From: Membranipora membranacea
Taxonomy: Eukaryota; Bryozoa; Gymnolaemata; Cheilostomatida; Membraniporidae
Direction: 5' to 3'
NCBI GenBank assembly: GCA_914767715.1
Contig: OU612069.1
Coordinates: forward strand, 11,903,387 to 11,963,386
DNA length: 60,000 nucleotides
A program made the translations under genes and the position numbers. Position 1 is the first letter of the stretch, and the number at the start of each line of letters is the position of its first letter. The notes under the pieces were generated by a model. The model saw only the letters and a list, made by a program, of their open reading frames with translations, ran no database searches and had not been told where the DNA came from. Shown piece after piece: positions 23,402 to 36,118 of this stretch.

Positions 23402-25475
23402 AGCTATATTATACTTCATGATGGTATGATAAACCTAGAGATTTCCAGAGATTTTGACGCAACGCAACAATGAAACTCAACCACACAATGTAATGCCGCA
23501 ACGCAATGATGACAGAGAAATATGTGACAGTGCTATATTTGGTAAATATGTCGTTATGGCGGCTTTAGATAGGCTATAACAATGTAGCACACTTTAAAAG
23601 TAAAGCTATGATGGTCAGCGCTTGCTGTGATTGTCCTCAGAACCACAGTGAGTGATAGCTTGCTAAGTTGCGGCAGCAATAAAGCGGAGAAGAGTGAATA
23701 GAAGAAGTGTTGTGAAGGATTTTTACAATGACGTTATTACAAATTTTGAGTATGATTGCCCCATAATTGAATTCAGAGATAATTTGTGTTTATCACAATG
23801 TCAGATGGGGGATCTGCATACTCCCTAGGGAGAAGTGTAGGGGCCAATTTATTAAAGAGGATACACATGAGGGCCGCAACTACGCGTTGGGGTGACTGCT
23901 ATTTTGGTTCTTAGTGTCAAGTAGAAAGATAGCCATCCGATTGGAGGAGCTAATTTGCTATAGACTAACTACCCTTGAATAGTAATTTTTGTAGTGTTGT
24001 ATGAAGTCACAGAGCAGAAAAAAAAGGGGTACTGACAGTAGCAAATTTCGTCACTCTCTCATTAATCTGACTAGCAAGCAAAAATAAAGTAGATATTTCA
24101 ACACCCCCAGACAGTTCTGCATTTATAAAACCTAGTGACCCACACTCAAATCTTCAACACTGACCAGTGAAGCATTGCTGACCAGACTTATCGCTAAAGA
24201 CGTAGACACTGGTCGCCCATCAATTTGACATCATGGCCTGTTGGCTGTCGGAAAGTAATTTACCAATACTGGCTATTCAGAGTGGGTAATTCCAAATCAA
24301 ACCAACTTTATTGGCACAAAATGTAGTGGGCTGATATATAATGTTGGTTCATTAAATCCAAACCTGGCCCTCACAAGAGCTAACATCTTCAACTCTCAAA
24401 TGTGAGTGCTTTCAATTGAGTATTTTATTGGATTGCATGTTTTACATATTGCAAACTCTTGATGACAACAAACACAGTTTCCGCTGCCCATTATACCTCT
24501 TCTATTGTGTATGACATGAGTCCGATGTAAGTGTAGCTAGTGGAATTGTATGACTGTTTTCCTGGTTGAACAGGCCGATAAAATAAACTTCTGACAGAGC
24601 GCTGAACAAATTTGATTCACTTGATCTCGATAATATACAGTATCACAGGGCGCTGATAAATTTGAATCATTTGATCTCGATTAAATGCGGTTTCATGGAC
24701 TCTGTTGAGTCAGGGACCCTGAGGACAGGATTCCACTCGGTACAGAAAGCTAAAACAATAACTCCCTAAATACAGCACTTTCCATCATGCATAACTTAAG
24801 TAATAAATTGCAAAAAGTTAAAGCTGAAAATTAACTTGATTTAGTAGTGTGCGTAATATTTCCATGGATGGATGGACACAGACAATAAGTCCCGTGACGC
24901 AAAATGATTCTGTTAATTATTTAAGCCCAGTGAAAGGATAACTAGGGCCTGTACATGTAGAGTGCCTAGAAAAGAGGACAGTGAAAGCTAAATGATAATG
25001 ATTTGCCTAGAAAATACTTGTACCAACCCGGACGGCTTTGCTCTGAAATATTCATGAGCACAGTTGTTATTTGATTTGTTAGCAGCAAATACAAAAATGA
25101 ACTTTGGTATTATGTCTGTCGCTTTACTTTCAACTTGTTTTCAAACTTTTGCTGTAGGCGTAAGGCATCTATCACATAGGAAAGATAAATTCACATATGT
25201 AAAGCTCCTTCTTTTATAATCAAAATCTATATGACTCAATATTTTCAATGGACCATTTTTTAGTGTCAAGCTTCGAATATGCAAAAAAATCAGCTATCCT
25301 ACCACTTGATATTGGGGAATCGCAGTGCATTCTCAATTGTGTTTTTACTTGTGTAGATATAACTGTCTTCCGACCCAAATCTAAGGAAAACTGCATGCTA
25401 GAAAGGCTCCAATTATGTATGGAACGGATAACATTTTGAGTTCAATTATTTAAGTTATTTATTTTTTAAGCCTAC

Positions 25476-25643
25476 CGATTGCCCCTGACGTCGCGCATTC
25501 TTATACTTATTTTCCATCTGCCTCCTCCTCTGCAGACCTTTCTTATCCGGACCCCTTCTAGTCACATTCCTAGTGTGGTTCATTCGGTAGAGTTTGGCTG
25601 TCCCACCCCGTCGGTGGGACCCTCCCGACCTCCTCATAGGCAT
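25476..25643 (-). CDS. Array first exon (MPMRRSGGSHRRGG...)
   Basis: ATG at 25643, 56 codons beginning MPMRRSGGSHRRGGTAKLYR and ending NARRQGQS at donor GTAGGC, phase 0. About a third of residues are Arg or Lys. Its presumed leader carries a minisatellite (25658-25785). Confidence 0.65.
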
Positions 25644-25657
25644 TTTGGCTACAGAAG

Positions 25658-25785
25658 TTCTATCGTTGAGTTTTATTTCCACTCACAATTCTGTCGTTCT
25701 ATTCCTGCTTACAACTCTATCGTTGAGTTTTATTCCCGCATACAACTCTGTCGAAATTTATTCCCGCTTACAACTCTGTCGAACC
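25658..25785 (-). repeat. Minisatellite in the presumed leader of exon 25476-25643
   Basis: Four units of 26-31 bp, each read on the minus strand as TTGTAAGCGGGAATAAA followed by a GACAGAG or GATAGAG segment. It lies directly upstream of the ATG at 25643. Several units carry GTAAGC, a donor-like sequence. Confidence 0.7.
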
Positions 25786-26071
25786 TTGTGACCATGTAAT
25801 GTGGTTGCTGTAGGTGTAAGTTAAATAGGTGTATGTGTAGTGTTAATAAGCTGCTGTAGGTTTCAATAATACTCTTTCTATAGTGTTTAAAAATGTTTAG
25901 TCCTTTGGTCATTTGCCAGCAAAACGGCTGCTTTCCTGAGGTCCAGCAATGCCCCTAACTTTTCTCGGACAGCGATTCTTCAATGCAGTTTGACTTCTAT
26001 CCGACAGCGTTTCTGTAGGCGGGACAACCAAACGTTTTCTCTGTTATTTCCTTTCCGCTGCCGAGCTCCCG

Positions 26072-26292
26072 TATAAAAGCAGCTTCCTGTCAGCGGGTGG
26101 TTGTTATATACTGGGAAGGATGATTATGCTTTGCTAAAGGCTTGACAATGTTTGAGTTTTCAAGTTTAAACAAATATGATGTGTGCCTTGCAGCGTCTCC
26201 AAAGATATGTGTGTGCTTAGAGGTGACCTGTTATTGGTGCGCGATGTTATCTGACGGTAGCGCCTCGTCAAATGTCATTATTACGAGTCCAG
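26072..26292 (+). CDS. Possible plus-strand promoter and first exon
   Basis: A TATAAAA box sits at about 26074 in a GC-richer segment. Downstream an ATG at 26148 opens 48 codons (MFEFSSLNKYDVCLAASPKI, then Cys-rich CVCLEVTCYWCAM) ending at a strong donor (CCAG/GTGAGT, phase 1, exon end 26292). No following plus-strand exon was found. It lies back to back with the minus first exon at 25476-25643, so the GC-rich segment could serve both strands. Confidence 0.3.
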
Positions 26293-28322
26293 GTGAGTTA
26301 ATATGCTGTCCATAGGGAATACCTTTGATGCCTTTTAAATCCAGATATGCGAGAGAAGAAACCTAGTAATTTAATATCCACACCCTTTGAACTGTTAAAA
26401 TCCTGTCTTATGTCATTTTCTTTCCATTTTATTCTCACTAATGAGCATTATGAGTAATATTTCCAGCCGCCGTGTAGAACGGTTTGATCTCTCACAGGTT
26501 TTTCACCAGGGTCGTTTGTTTGTTGAGGTCATTCTAAGTTATTCTAGCTGTATATGATCTGAGAGGAAACTGGAATTTATGCTTGTAATATAGATTTTGA
26601 GATGATGTTAGATGATGTAGATTTCTATTTACTCAATGTAAACTTATGCCCAGGTCGCTGTTGGTGTATAATAATTGTAATGAATAATGATTTTGTTTAC
26701 AATGTCGCTGGATATAATATACATTGCTCTGAAAGCAAATGGCAGAAATAAAATTCACAAACGCTAAAGCAAAATTTGCACAGCGCGAATAGCTTAGAAA
26801 CCAAATAAACGTATTCAAAGTCACACCATAACAGTAATGAAAAGCCTGAGTTCCTGGTCAGTGCCGAGGTGTATTTTACTAAAATCCGTGAGATTATTTG
26901 AGTAAATCGAGAACTCGACAATATTGATTACAAATATTAAACTATCTCAGTGATTCAAATCGAGGTAATTTCACTTATAATTCCACTTGTTCGTGGCGTG
27001 ATGATGGTTAACGAGGTCTTCGACATCTTTTCTACATCTTTTTATTATTATCTAACTAATAATTATTGGCATGGCATGATTTCAAGTCAGCTATTGTATC
27101 GGAGGCTGCACTTTCTAGGTGCAAAATTGGCTGAAAAGAATTTTAAAAGTTGGTTAGATAGCAATATTCAACTTTGGCCTCTGCAATATTGCACTGGCCA
27201 AGGTGCCATGTGCCACTTTTTCATATCAATGCATTTATACGGAACAATGCACCTATACAGATTTTTTATTTCAGACCATTAGTTTTGAATAAGTGAGACT
27301 CGTTGTTGGAAGGATTACAATTGAAGATGATGTTGCCTCAAAATTCAGTGTGTGATGCAACTTTCTGTAAAATTTTGAAAACATGTGGGGAATTATAAAC
27401 ACGATGGCAGGGATGTAACAAGTTATATTTCAATCTACAACTGCATGACGCAATGACGTCAAAGAAATGGAGTTTTCTCAATCCACCCATCGGCCTAAAT
27501 CACAGTAAGCTGACGACAGCGCTGACTTGACACAGATCTAATGTAGAAGAAGCCTTACAGGAAAACGACGGCATGTTCATCGTGTTAATCCAATATCAAG
27601 TCCAATAAATTTCTCATATGAGAGGCTCGCTGAGTATAAACCAATATTCATATACTTGATAATCAAGTGGGTACTAATTATAAATCATTACTGCTGAGAG
27701 CAGAGTACTCCTGCATAAACAATAACACTGAATAACGATATAGCACTCAAAACGATGACTGTATTTGAGCATGAACTCAGACTACGCTTGACTGTATAGA
27801 GCATGAGCACTCTGTCTAAGTTTGGGGGCTTTTGTGCAGGGAAGATGGAGAAAGAGTTTGGGGGGGGGAGTGCTCAGTATAGGCTATGACAAACTTGAAA
27901 GATGACGGTATTGACTAGGTTTGAATGTTTATAGCATAAACTCAGACTATAGGTTAGCGCCGTCACGTGGGGGGGGGGGGGGGGCTGAAGAGGGTCCGGG
28001 GGGCTCAGACTAGACTAGGGCACAGTCGCATTTGATTAAGTTTGGTGCATATGAAGTTGCTTACCCTCTACTGATCCTCAGCAGGAGAGCTTGATCAAAC
28101 TTCTGCAAACTCAAATTTTCTTTTCTCTTTTCTTGAATCACTTTAACATATACAACCAAGTGCTTCAACAATTCCCATTCATACCACGACTTCCTGTGCA
28201 CTAGAAAAGTGCGTGTAAATATCACTGTACTATCGCACGCGTTGTAACTGTCACTGATGTTATCAGAAATTCCAGAACCAGCCTCTAGTTCATAAATATT
28301 GTTTGGGGCTTGAAAGAATTAC
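26293..28322. other. No convincing gene
   Basis: Contains a plus-strand open frame at 26950-27282 (no ATG at its start; an internal MMVNEVFDIF) that I cannot assign, and G-runs near 27861 and 27969. No array-type exon was found on the minus strand. Confidence 0.4.
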
Positions 28323-28364
28323 TCTGTTAGCAAAGGCATAATGAGCTCTCAGCAAGGCATTCAT
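28323..28364 (-). CDS. Weak candidate array first exon (MNALLRAHYAFANR)
   Basis: ATG at 28364, 14 codons, donor GTAATT in phase 0, the same donor type used at 29042 and 48731. The peptide is not clearly basic, so this could be chance. Confidence 0.25.
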
Positions 28365-29041
28365 AGTTGTCATACCACAGCATCTAAGATTTGGTCAAAT
28401 TCAGGTTCTACTAGCAACACATGTGAGGGCCGCTGTACATGATCAATGTAGTCTTATTCTGCAAACATTTTAGTCATCATTTGAATATGTGATTGTCTAA
28501 CACTGTAGTTGACAACGCAGACTTAAATTTGTTTGGATTTTGGAAATCATATATGTGACAAAAATTTCAGTCTGGAAATATCTGTACCATAGGCTTAATG
28601 ATATTATCAAGTGTATAGTATCTACTGAAAAAGACTACAGTTGGGTAAATGATTTGTTGAATTTCAAGTTTGAAAGCCTAGGAGTTTTGCTCTCTTTTTC
28701 GATGGGGAGACAATATTGAATATCCAACATTGCAAAATGTAGAGTTGGAATATTCAAATATTCCAACTTTTCTTTGTATAACTCGCCTCAACAAAAAACT
28801 GGAACAGAGGGGAGGTGTGAAATCCAGACAGAAACCTCCCACAGAACAACAATAGATAATCACTCCTGGAAACTGTATGCTCGGATAAGGTATTCTTATC
28901 TAAACAGAAGGATGGCAGGGTGTCAATGAAAAAAAATGAGATGACTCGCAGTTCTGCTTTTTCTGGTCAAGCCGAATCCGCTTGTCTGGTGCAAATGGAA
29001 ATCAACTGAATCAACGAATCAGATCGGATGTTATGAATTAC

Positions 29042-29314
29042 CTCCTCATCACCAGAACCGCCAAAGTCCTCGTCTTCCTCCTCTTCTCCGAACATATCGT
29101 CTTCATCGTCACCGCCTCCTCCCATAGCGAGGCGGCCCTCCCGATTCTTACGTCTCTTATTATTCCTGCGATTCCTCCGTATCACTTTAACCTGCCTCCG
29201 TTTGGCGGTGAAGCTTCGTTCCCCCATGCCTCCGCTGTAGGTTTTCTTCTGTCCGGCAGTTGAGCTTTTGGCTTTTACGGAACAACTGACAGATCCACCA
29301 CCTCTGCGACCCAT
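29042..29314 (-). CDS. Array first exon (MGRRGGGSVSCS..., basic then acidic)
   Basis: ATG at 29314, 91 codons, donor GTAATT, phase 0. The first two thirds are basic (MGRRGGGS; KRRQVKVIRRNRRNNKRRKN); the rest is a long acidic run (DDEDDMFGEEEEDEDFGGSG). One exon thus holds both the basic and acidic character found elsewhere in separate exons. It is GC-richer than its surroundings. Confidence 0.7.
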
Positions 29315-30256
29315 ACTATGTACAAACTCATCCGATACCCCAGGTCGATACCTGGGCTAATTAATCAGATTATTTTTGGGGAATGTCACAGTAGATTGTA
29401 AGTAAAGGTTATAGAGTCCCATATGTACTTCGCAGGTAATTAATTTCTCAACTTTTCGACGCTCTAGACATAGCTCAAATATTTAGTACTCGAGCCATGG
29501 CTATATCTTTTTTACGAACTATTTGTTGTAAGAGAATTTAAATAGACGTCCGATTATCCTGGGTGCTGCCAGGAAACTGGTCACGTTGCATAACTTAGAC
29601 AAGACGATAATCACTAGGTAGAGGTAGAAGAGGGTTATTGGTGGTCACCAATCTAGCCTACGATCTGACAACAGGTTGGTTTAATGCCCATATAAAATGA
29701 TTCCCAATATCATCTCAACACAGCAGAGGTGCAGAGGCTTAATATTGTCTCACTGTTGTGTAGGATCATTATAGAAGAGCATTGATTTTTTGGTGGTTTC
29801 CAGCTGTGCACAAAAATGTCACCATGCCTCTTTCCCATTTACACATACACCTCTGGCATGTGATGACATTTGCTAACAATTATCGGAAACCAGCATGTTA
29901 ATGTAAACATTTATATCAGGGCTTCGGTGATAATGCGCTATTATCAATATACATATTTTTTGGTGCCACACAATCAAATATCATATAAATTTTCTTTTTG
30001 TGCTAAGATTGGTTTTTTTTAAAATGCCCGATTTGCGTCAGACAATGTGATACTGTTGCACATCATTTTGTTTAGTAAAAACAGACTTTTATGAACGGCA
30101 TCATAAGAAACTCTACACTAAGCCATCCATATGCCATTTTAGTGCTTCAAAGACTGGGTGACAATTTGCTTGTAAAGCCCAAGAAAAGAAAATTTTCATC
30201 CTAGTTTGGGGAAATGCAGCCATCAAGGGCTTGAGATATAAATGTTAGGTATTTAC

Positions 30257-30346
30257 CAATCTCCGAAGATGTCTGCGTACATTTCTTTTAGATAGTATTC
30301 CGCTGTTGCGCGTGCGATGCAAAACAGAATAACCCGCTCTGCTCAT
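30257..30346 (-). CDS. Array first exon (MSRAGYSVLHRTRN...)
   Basis: ATG at 30346, 30 codons (start MSRAGYSVLHRTRNSG, end KRNVRRHLRRL), donor GTAAAT in phase 0. Arg-rich with no acidic residue. Confidence 0.6.
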
Positions 30347-30975
30347 TTTAACAACTAAGATAGCTAACTTTTCCTTTACTTCATATAGCCATAATATCGA
30401 AAAGAAAAGCAGCCTTAGTTCCCATACCAAAGGGGGGAGTTAGAAGCGCAACCCCTACTACCTGTGATAATCTAAGGCTCTGACAGCGAGGGCAGTATTC
30501 TAAGGGTGGGTGTTTTATTACACATCGTACTTCCCATTAATGGCTATTCTCGCTAATAACGTGCATCTTTGATCTAAGATAGTGCAAAGCCTTCCTGGAA
30601 CAAGTCCTCATTACATGATGTATGTTGTTAATTTCCTTTTAGCAGAACAGAAATAGAATTGAGTTGACAACTCTAAATATCGATGTACGAGATCAATGAA
30701 ATAAGTTTTCTTCAAATGAAAACATTGTATTTTGGACAATATTTTGATAAAGGCATCTCATGGCAATTTTCAGTCTGATTCTTCCAATAAACCCGTAAAA
30801 TCTCCCTCTCGCGTACCAAAACATACCCTAGCTACACATAGCTTTGACATTTTACTCTCTGCACAATGTGGTACAAGCAGCTACAAGTTTCTGGATAGTA
30901 ATCATATCCAATCAGTGGTTACCCCATGTGACCTTTTCAACATTGCATTCTTTATATGACATCATCTGAACTTAC

Positions 30976-31107
30976 ATGTCTATGCTGTTGATTGCTATTA
31001 ACCCTTGACTGTACTTTTTGGTGACCTCTTGACCTTGGTTGGGTCCTCGGTCTACCAGCCGCCCCGTGTGCTGCCGTATACTTTCCTCCTGATACTCGGC
31101 GAGTCAT
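30976..31107 (-). CDS. Array first exon (MTRRVSGGKYTAAH...)
   Basis: ATG at 31107, 44 codons starting MTRRVSGGKYTAAHGAAGRP, no acidic residues, ending SNQQHRH exactly at a strong donor GTAAGTTC, phase 0. GC content is raised over the exon. A competing open frame on the same strand is Ser/Glu-rich but lacks an ATG and a fitting donor. Confidence 0.65.
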
Positions 31108-32054
31108 CCTCTCCTGACAAAGTCTCTTCCGAGCCGTTTGAAATGTTTCCCTCTCCGGACACCAAGGTGTCGGTGGTTTTAGATATCAGCTATCTGCTTT
31201 TCTGCTATTCTGAATTGTGGGGAATCCGTCCGTATTTGTATTTGATGGCTTGGATCTAGTTATGATAGCTTGTGCTTCTATAGAGCACTAACGCTACTGT
31301 AAAAGTCTACCAGTTCTTTTAACCAAAATTACAGTATTACATTGATAACTTAATCCACAGACATTTGATCTCTTAAAACCGCAGGTCGAATAAGTTGTGG
31401 CTCACTCACAATTAATGTAGACTACCTAATTGAGACGAAGTCCTGTCGCTTAGTCACTGGCAAATTATGATTACTTCATCTAGTCTACTCCGTAAGATCT
31501 TCTTGATAAGACTTTCAATAATTTATAAAATCCGTATTGACAGGAGAAATCCTTGCGGCGGTTAGTGTGACCAAGAATGCTCTGCAAAGTATAGCGTCGG
31601 TTTTACGGGGACTCCCTCGATGGCAATTAAATCGCTTGAATTATAATGATTAAGAGTTTATTTTAAAAGCACAGTTAATTGGTCCCGAGTACAATGTTTA
31701 AAGATACCAGCGGTATTGAGTAGTATCATGCTATGTTGTAAGATGAGTGTCCTCGTTTCAAATCTCCAGTCAGAGTCAGTTGGTTGCTTGATATCAAGAT
31801 TCCACAACCTTGAGAAATTTTAAAGACGACTCCGAATGTTTTAATGCAAAAGTGAAGATTCCTAACTACAAAACTGAACCGCTTAACCACTGTAGTCTGT
31901 GTCTTCTAGATAGAGAATGTTGACAATCTAAGTGAACTCTTGGACATCAAGATACAACAGGTCACATATTTTTTGCAAGAAAGCAAGAAGCCGTGATCAC
32001 TTTGGTGATTTAATGAGATCACTGGGCTGGCCATGTCACCCCCAACCCGCTTAC

Positions 32055-32102
32055 TAGTTTTCTCACGGTTTATGGCTAGTTTCCCATCATCAGAGCTTAC
32101 AC
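32055..32102 (-). CDS. Possible cassette exon inside the array
   Basis: 48 nt, acceptor GATATTTGCTTAG, donor GTAAGC, open as phase 1 to 1, encoding VSSDDGKLAINREKT. Phase and the start G-V match the 18841-18948 exon, but it lies among phase-0 first exons, so only transcripts entering from a phase 1 exon (such as 52255-52414) could use it. Confidence 0.3.
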
Positions 32103-32294
32103 CTAAGCAAATATCACACTTAATCAAAAACCAACTGATAATTAGTGATAATTAGGTGAAGGTGTTAACAAGGCTGTTGACTGCTGAGAGCTTTTTTCTT
32201 CGATTGTAAAATCGTTATGAGCCCCTGATCGGCAGAATAATTATTTGTTTTCCTGTAGTATTCAATATTCATCATGGGCTTAGCCATGCCTTAC

Positions 32295-32324
32295 CAAGTA
32301 ACCAAACCTAACACCAGTACTCAT
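32295..32324 (-). CDS. Weak candidate array first exon (MSTGVRFGYL)
   Basis: ATG at 32324, 10 codons, donor GTAAGGC in phase 0. It overlaps a local tandem duplication of about 70 bp (32273-32420). Only one basic residue. Confidence 0.25.
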
Positions 32325-33663
32325 TGAATGCTAGTGAATATCACAGATTTTTGGGCTTAGCCTGCCTTGCAAGACCAGTTTCGGTGTTCATTTTATGGTA
32401 GTGAATATCACAGATTTTTTAACCTTTTCCAGATGCGTCATGACCAAAAATTTGCAAAATACTGGCAAAATTCTTTTATTTAAGTACTCCATATTAACCC
32501 TATATACTCAGTATGTCGATATGGCATCAATAGTCTACCGTGGGGCTAAAACAATGCTTAAACAATGCTTGTGTTATTGTTTGACATATTAATTTCTGTT
32601 GTTTTACCCTATTCAGATATATTCACGAGTTTACATAACAAGCCCTATGATTGATTTATAGTCAGTCCAGCGAATTATTTAATTACGCAAATCAGTTATT
32701 ATATACAATGAATTTTGTTATTCCATCAATTAATTGATCATAGCTATGATAACATGATTCAGACTCTATATTCCACATGTAAATCCAAAGCAGTCATATG
32801 GTTTTGTCTGCTGCTTTATCAGTCTGAGCCCACAGACTCTTGCCCCCACCAGCTGCCGGCGCCCCTTCCCCCTGGCAGTGTGTATCTCTCTTATTTTTTT
32901 TCAAACATTCCCATCATTTTTTCAATCCGAAGATAGCAGTAAATTGTATAAGAAATCAGATGAAATTCCCTGGTTTTGGTTTCAAGGTCATGAAGACAAT
33001 GTTTGGTGTTGTGGGTTGTGGCACACTGAAACCTTTTGCTGTTGGCCTGCCCTGTGCATACAAATTATTCTATAAAAGTTTGATCTGATGCACAGGTTGA
33101 GAGTTAGCAGCATATAATTTCCGCCCACCACACTTCCATCAAAGGAAAGCGGTTGATAATTAGATGTTATTACCATCAACCAGAACAACGTTTGAGCCTT
33201 TTTTGTCTATTTAACCGCCCTGTTTTGAGGGCCCGTTAAGCGCAGGTGGCTTGTGTGTAGTAGATACCCTATACCCTGCCTTCCATTGCTGGCAGAGGCA
33301 GAGGAGAATCTTTAACTACCTCTAATCACGAATTTCCAGTTTTCTGGACCGCCAGCTTAAATATACCGAGCCTTTATCTGATGTGATCGCTTTGGCATGT
33401 TTGAGGCGGCAGCAAGAATTAAAACCAAGAACAGCGATATTATGAATTCATGGCCTATCTTACTTTGTTGAGTCATGCTACTTGTTAGATTTATGTAACC
33501 CCACTTCGCTGAGTAGCTGTACCAGGTTGATCGATAACGTGTGGGAGGAACTATTGGATATCCCAAGAGGGAAAGGTAACAGATTAGAAGGAGCCTCTAG
33601 GGAATAGGACAGAGCTTGATGTGATGATGGTCGATCACTAAAATAAATCCTGTCAATTCGGTA

Positions 33664-33929
33664 GCACAGCCAGCCTTTAACGGTGATCGGGAAAGCAATC
33701 CTGGCCGTAGGTGATCATTTGAAAAGTTGGGTTAAAATCGCAAGTCTGCCTCTGTCGGAAGACTGAGAAATAACAGTGCCTTAAGGGAGCGGCTGCCGTA
33801 TTCGGCACCAAGTTGCTCCCAGTTTGCAGGCAGTTTGGGGTACACCTGGGGTGTCAATTGAGCCCAGTAGTCAGTAGCAGTATGGCGGTGATCACCTTCC
33901 CGATCACCATTGAGGGCTGGCTGTGTTTG
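33664..33929. mobile_element. Inverted-repeat element containing a SINE-like body
   Basis: Ends CACAGCCAGCCTTTAACGGT and its inverted form ATTGAGGGCTGGCTGTG flank a body shared with 58930-59130 (GTTTGCAGGCAG, TCAATTGAGCCCAGTAGTC). It lies about 40 bp left of array exon 33967-34050. Confidence 0.55.
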
Positions 33930-33966
33930 GTAGGAGATAAGAGAAGTGGGATTTGGTTCAACTTAC

Positions 33967-34050
33967 GGTTTTATGACTTGACTTCTTATGTCCATGTTTG
34001 GCCGTCTTGTGTCTCGTTTTATGTGTATTCTTGTGCCGATGTCGGCTCAT
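33967..34050 (-). CDS. Array first exon (MSRHRHKNTHKTRHK..., His/Lys-rich)
   Basis: ATG at 34050, 28 codons, start MSRHRHKNTHKTRHKTAKHG, end HKKSSHKT, strong donor GTAAGTTG in phase 0. More than half of the residues are His, Lys or Arg; none are acidic. This is one of the clearest array members although too short to stand out as an ORF. Confidence 0.7.
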
Positions 34051-34941
34051 TCCCTTCTACAAGCAACAGAAATAACAAGTGATCGGAATTTGAGGTGAAA
34101 TAAGATAACAACTGACTCATTTTTCGGTAATCCAGTGAAATTTTGGTCTTTGTTTGTAAACCAGTTATTTCAGTTTGAGCACTCCGATTTAGTCTTCAGT
34201 TTAAACATATAAAAGCAAATTCAAAGTAAATAGCTACACTTTCAAGTATTTTGCACATTATGTAGCAGAAAGCAGAGGAAATTACTGCTGACAAAACAAT
34301 CTACTCATCAAGAGTAACTATAGTTCTGAAAACAATCAAGAGAAGACAATCAACCTAGTAACATTAAAAAAAATTAACATTATCAGAAGGCACTCATTTA
34401 TGAACATTCAATTTCACACCTACGCATAAACAATAAAGTTAGAAAAACTAATAAAGGAAGAAGGCTATTCAGTCAGACATTGCACACATCCAAAGCCTGG
34501 AAAGTCTGAAAAGTCAAAACAAAGCCACAAAGACAAGCATAACTGAAATTATAACAGCGCTTCATACGCAACACACAGAGCTATACACTTACTAACGTTA
34601 AGAAAATAGTAAGAAACGCTATTTTCTCAGGCCGTCAAAGATCGACTCGATATAGTGACATAACAAACGAAACGAACAATTTTAATGACCTATACAGTAT
34701 AGTTGCAACAGTATATATAGTGATGATAATTTTCAAGATTCAAAGGCAAAATGCCAAGAACTTCACTGCCTTAGCCATAGGCATCAGCCACCATTCCCAA
34801 ATTTTTTTGTATGTAGAAAATAGACAAACAGACATATCTGAGTTAAACTGTAGTGCGTAAGAATTTGATACAAGGTACCAATTGAAAGCCGAATTGTAAT
34901 ATCATCAAGAAATGGTCTATATTGTATATAAATAACGGTCA

Positions 34942-35036
34942 CACAATGCAACTCCATCCTAGCTCTCCCAGAATGATCAGGAAATGCTCTAATCGAGTTG
35001 ATCATTTTGGAAATTTCAGAAAACTGCATTGTGGGA
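34942..35036. mobile_element. MITE family A copy
   Basis: Ends CACAATGCAACTCC and ACTGCATTGTGGGA are inverted, with GATCATT motifs inverted further inside. It sits about 50 bp from the array exon 35086-35118. Confidence 0.6.
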
Positions 35037-35085
35037 TACTATTTATAGTACCCCTTAGTTTTACTATAAATCAGTAAAAGCTCAC

Positions 35086-35118
35086 CATACGGCGATGCCT
35101 ATTCCTCATCATCGGCAT
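35086..35118 (-). CDS. Array first exon (MPMMRNRHRRM)
   Basis: ATG at 35118, 11 codons, donor GTGAGC in phase 0. Ends in M before the donor like the 36-50 kb members MPGPR...YLMM and MPSGQ...RMVM. Confidence 0.5.
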
Positions 35119-36118
35119 GATTAAACTCTATGACTATTCCAGCGAGACGATTAAACTCTATGTCGGACAAAAACCGCAAACTAAGAAAACGCAGCGAGTT
35201 TTGCGTTGGTAGAAGTTTTTCAGTAGATACTGACACACCTGCACTTGCTTACTTATAATATTTCACCTTTACTGTTGTACTAAACAGTATAATAATGCCA
35301 TAAGCATAAGAAAGTAATAAATTGATATAAAGTTTACTGCAACAATAAGCAAAGGTTTGCTCAGCAAAAATATCCAATTACAGCCTGAGTTCCTTATTAA
35401 TATCCGATTGGAAATTAGACTTTTCATCAGCGCTGGCATCAGAAGTAAACATTGAAAGACTAAGGCTAGATTATTGTTTACAATCATTGAATGCGAGATG
35501 ATTGAATTTTTTTGCTCGTTGAAAGGAGATGGGCATTCAGTTAAATTATGCTTAGAACGAGAGCTCTATAGCTGTGTCATAACAATACATTCCTTGTTAT
35601 AGCTGGTGCTTTGAATGTTAGCCTTTCTATTGTGCTTAGCATGGCAGCACAACAAATACAGACTGAACATATATGCTGCCGTGAGAATGACAAATAATGA
35701 CTTGTTTGAATGAAGGCCCAGCAGCTAGAAACTCATTGCTCAACTAGTCCAATTGGAATAACATGAACAAGGTGGAATAGGAGAGTTGTGTGTGTGGAAA
35801 ACTATAAGTTTGAAGTTTAGGTTTTCTTTCTAAGCAAACATGCGTCAGGAAATAGTTAACGAACTCAGTAAGCAATTATCAAATATTAGGTAAAGATTTT
35901 ACACAAACACAGTGAAAACAAATGACTATCTTAACGACTGCTTAGGATGTAGCAATAGATAATATTGCAGTTGGCCGTGTGACAAGGTTGTATGAAACCA
36001 GTAAGGAATTGAAAATATTAATTAGAACTTATATAATTTATTTCATGAATTTTTACAGCTACAGTCCCTGGAACATTTTTGTTCCCTCTGTGGTGAGTGA
36101 TATTGCAAAAGCCTGGTA

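Noticed and set aside
24485-24520. MSYTIEE before GTATAA, phase 0
   Set aside because: Acidic, seven codons, weak donor; likely chance.
27555-27600. ATG plus MNMPSFS ending at GTAAGG
   Set aside because: Not basic, phase 1, and too short to support.
28982-29263. Plus-strand ORF of 93 residues
   Set aside because: Shadow of the minus exon 29042-29314.
33357-33389. Possible array exon MPKRSHQIKAR
   Set aside because: The peptide fits, but the only donor (GTATAT) leaves phase 2, which no downstream acceptor in the array accepts.
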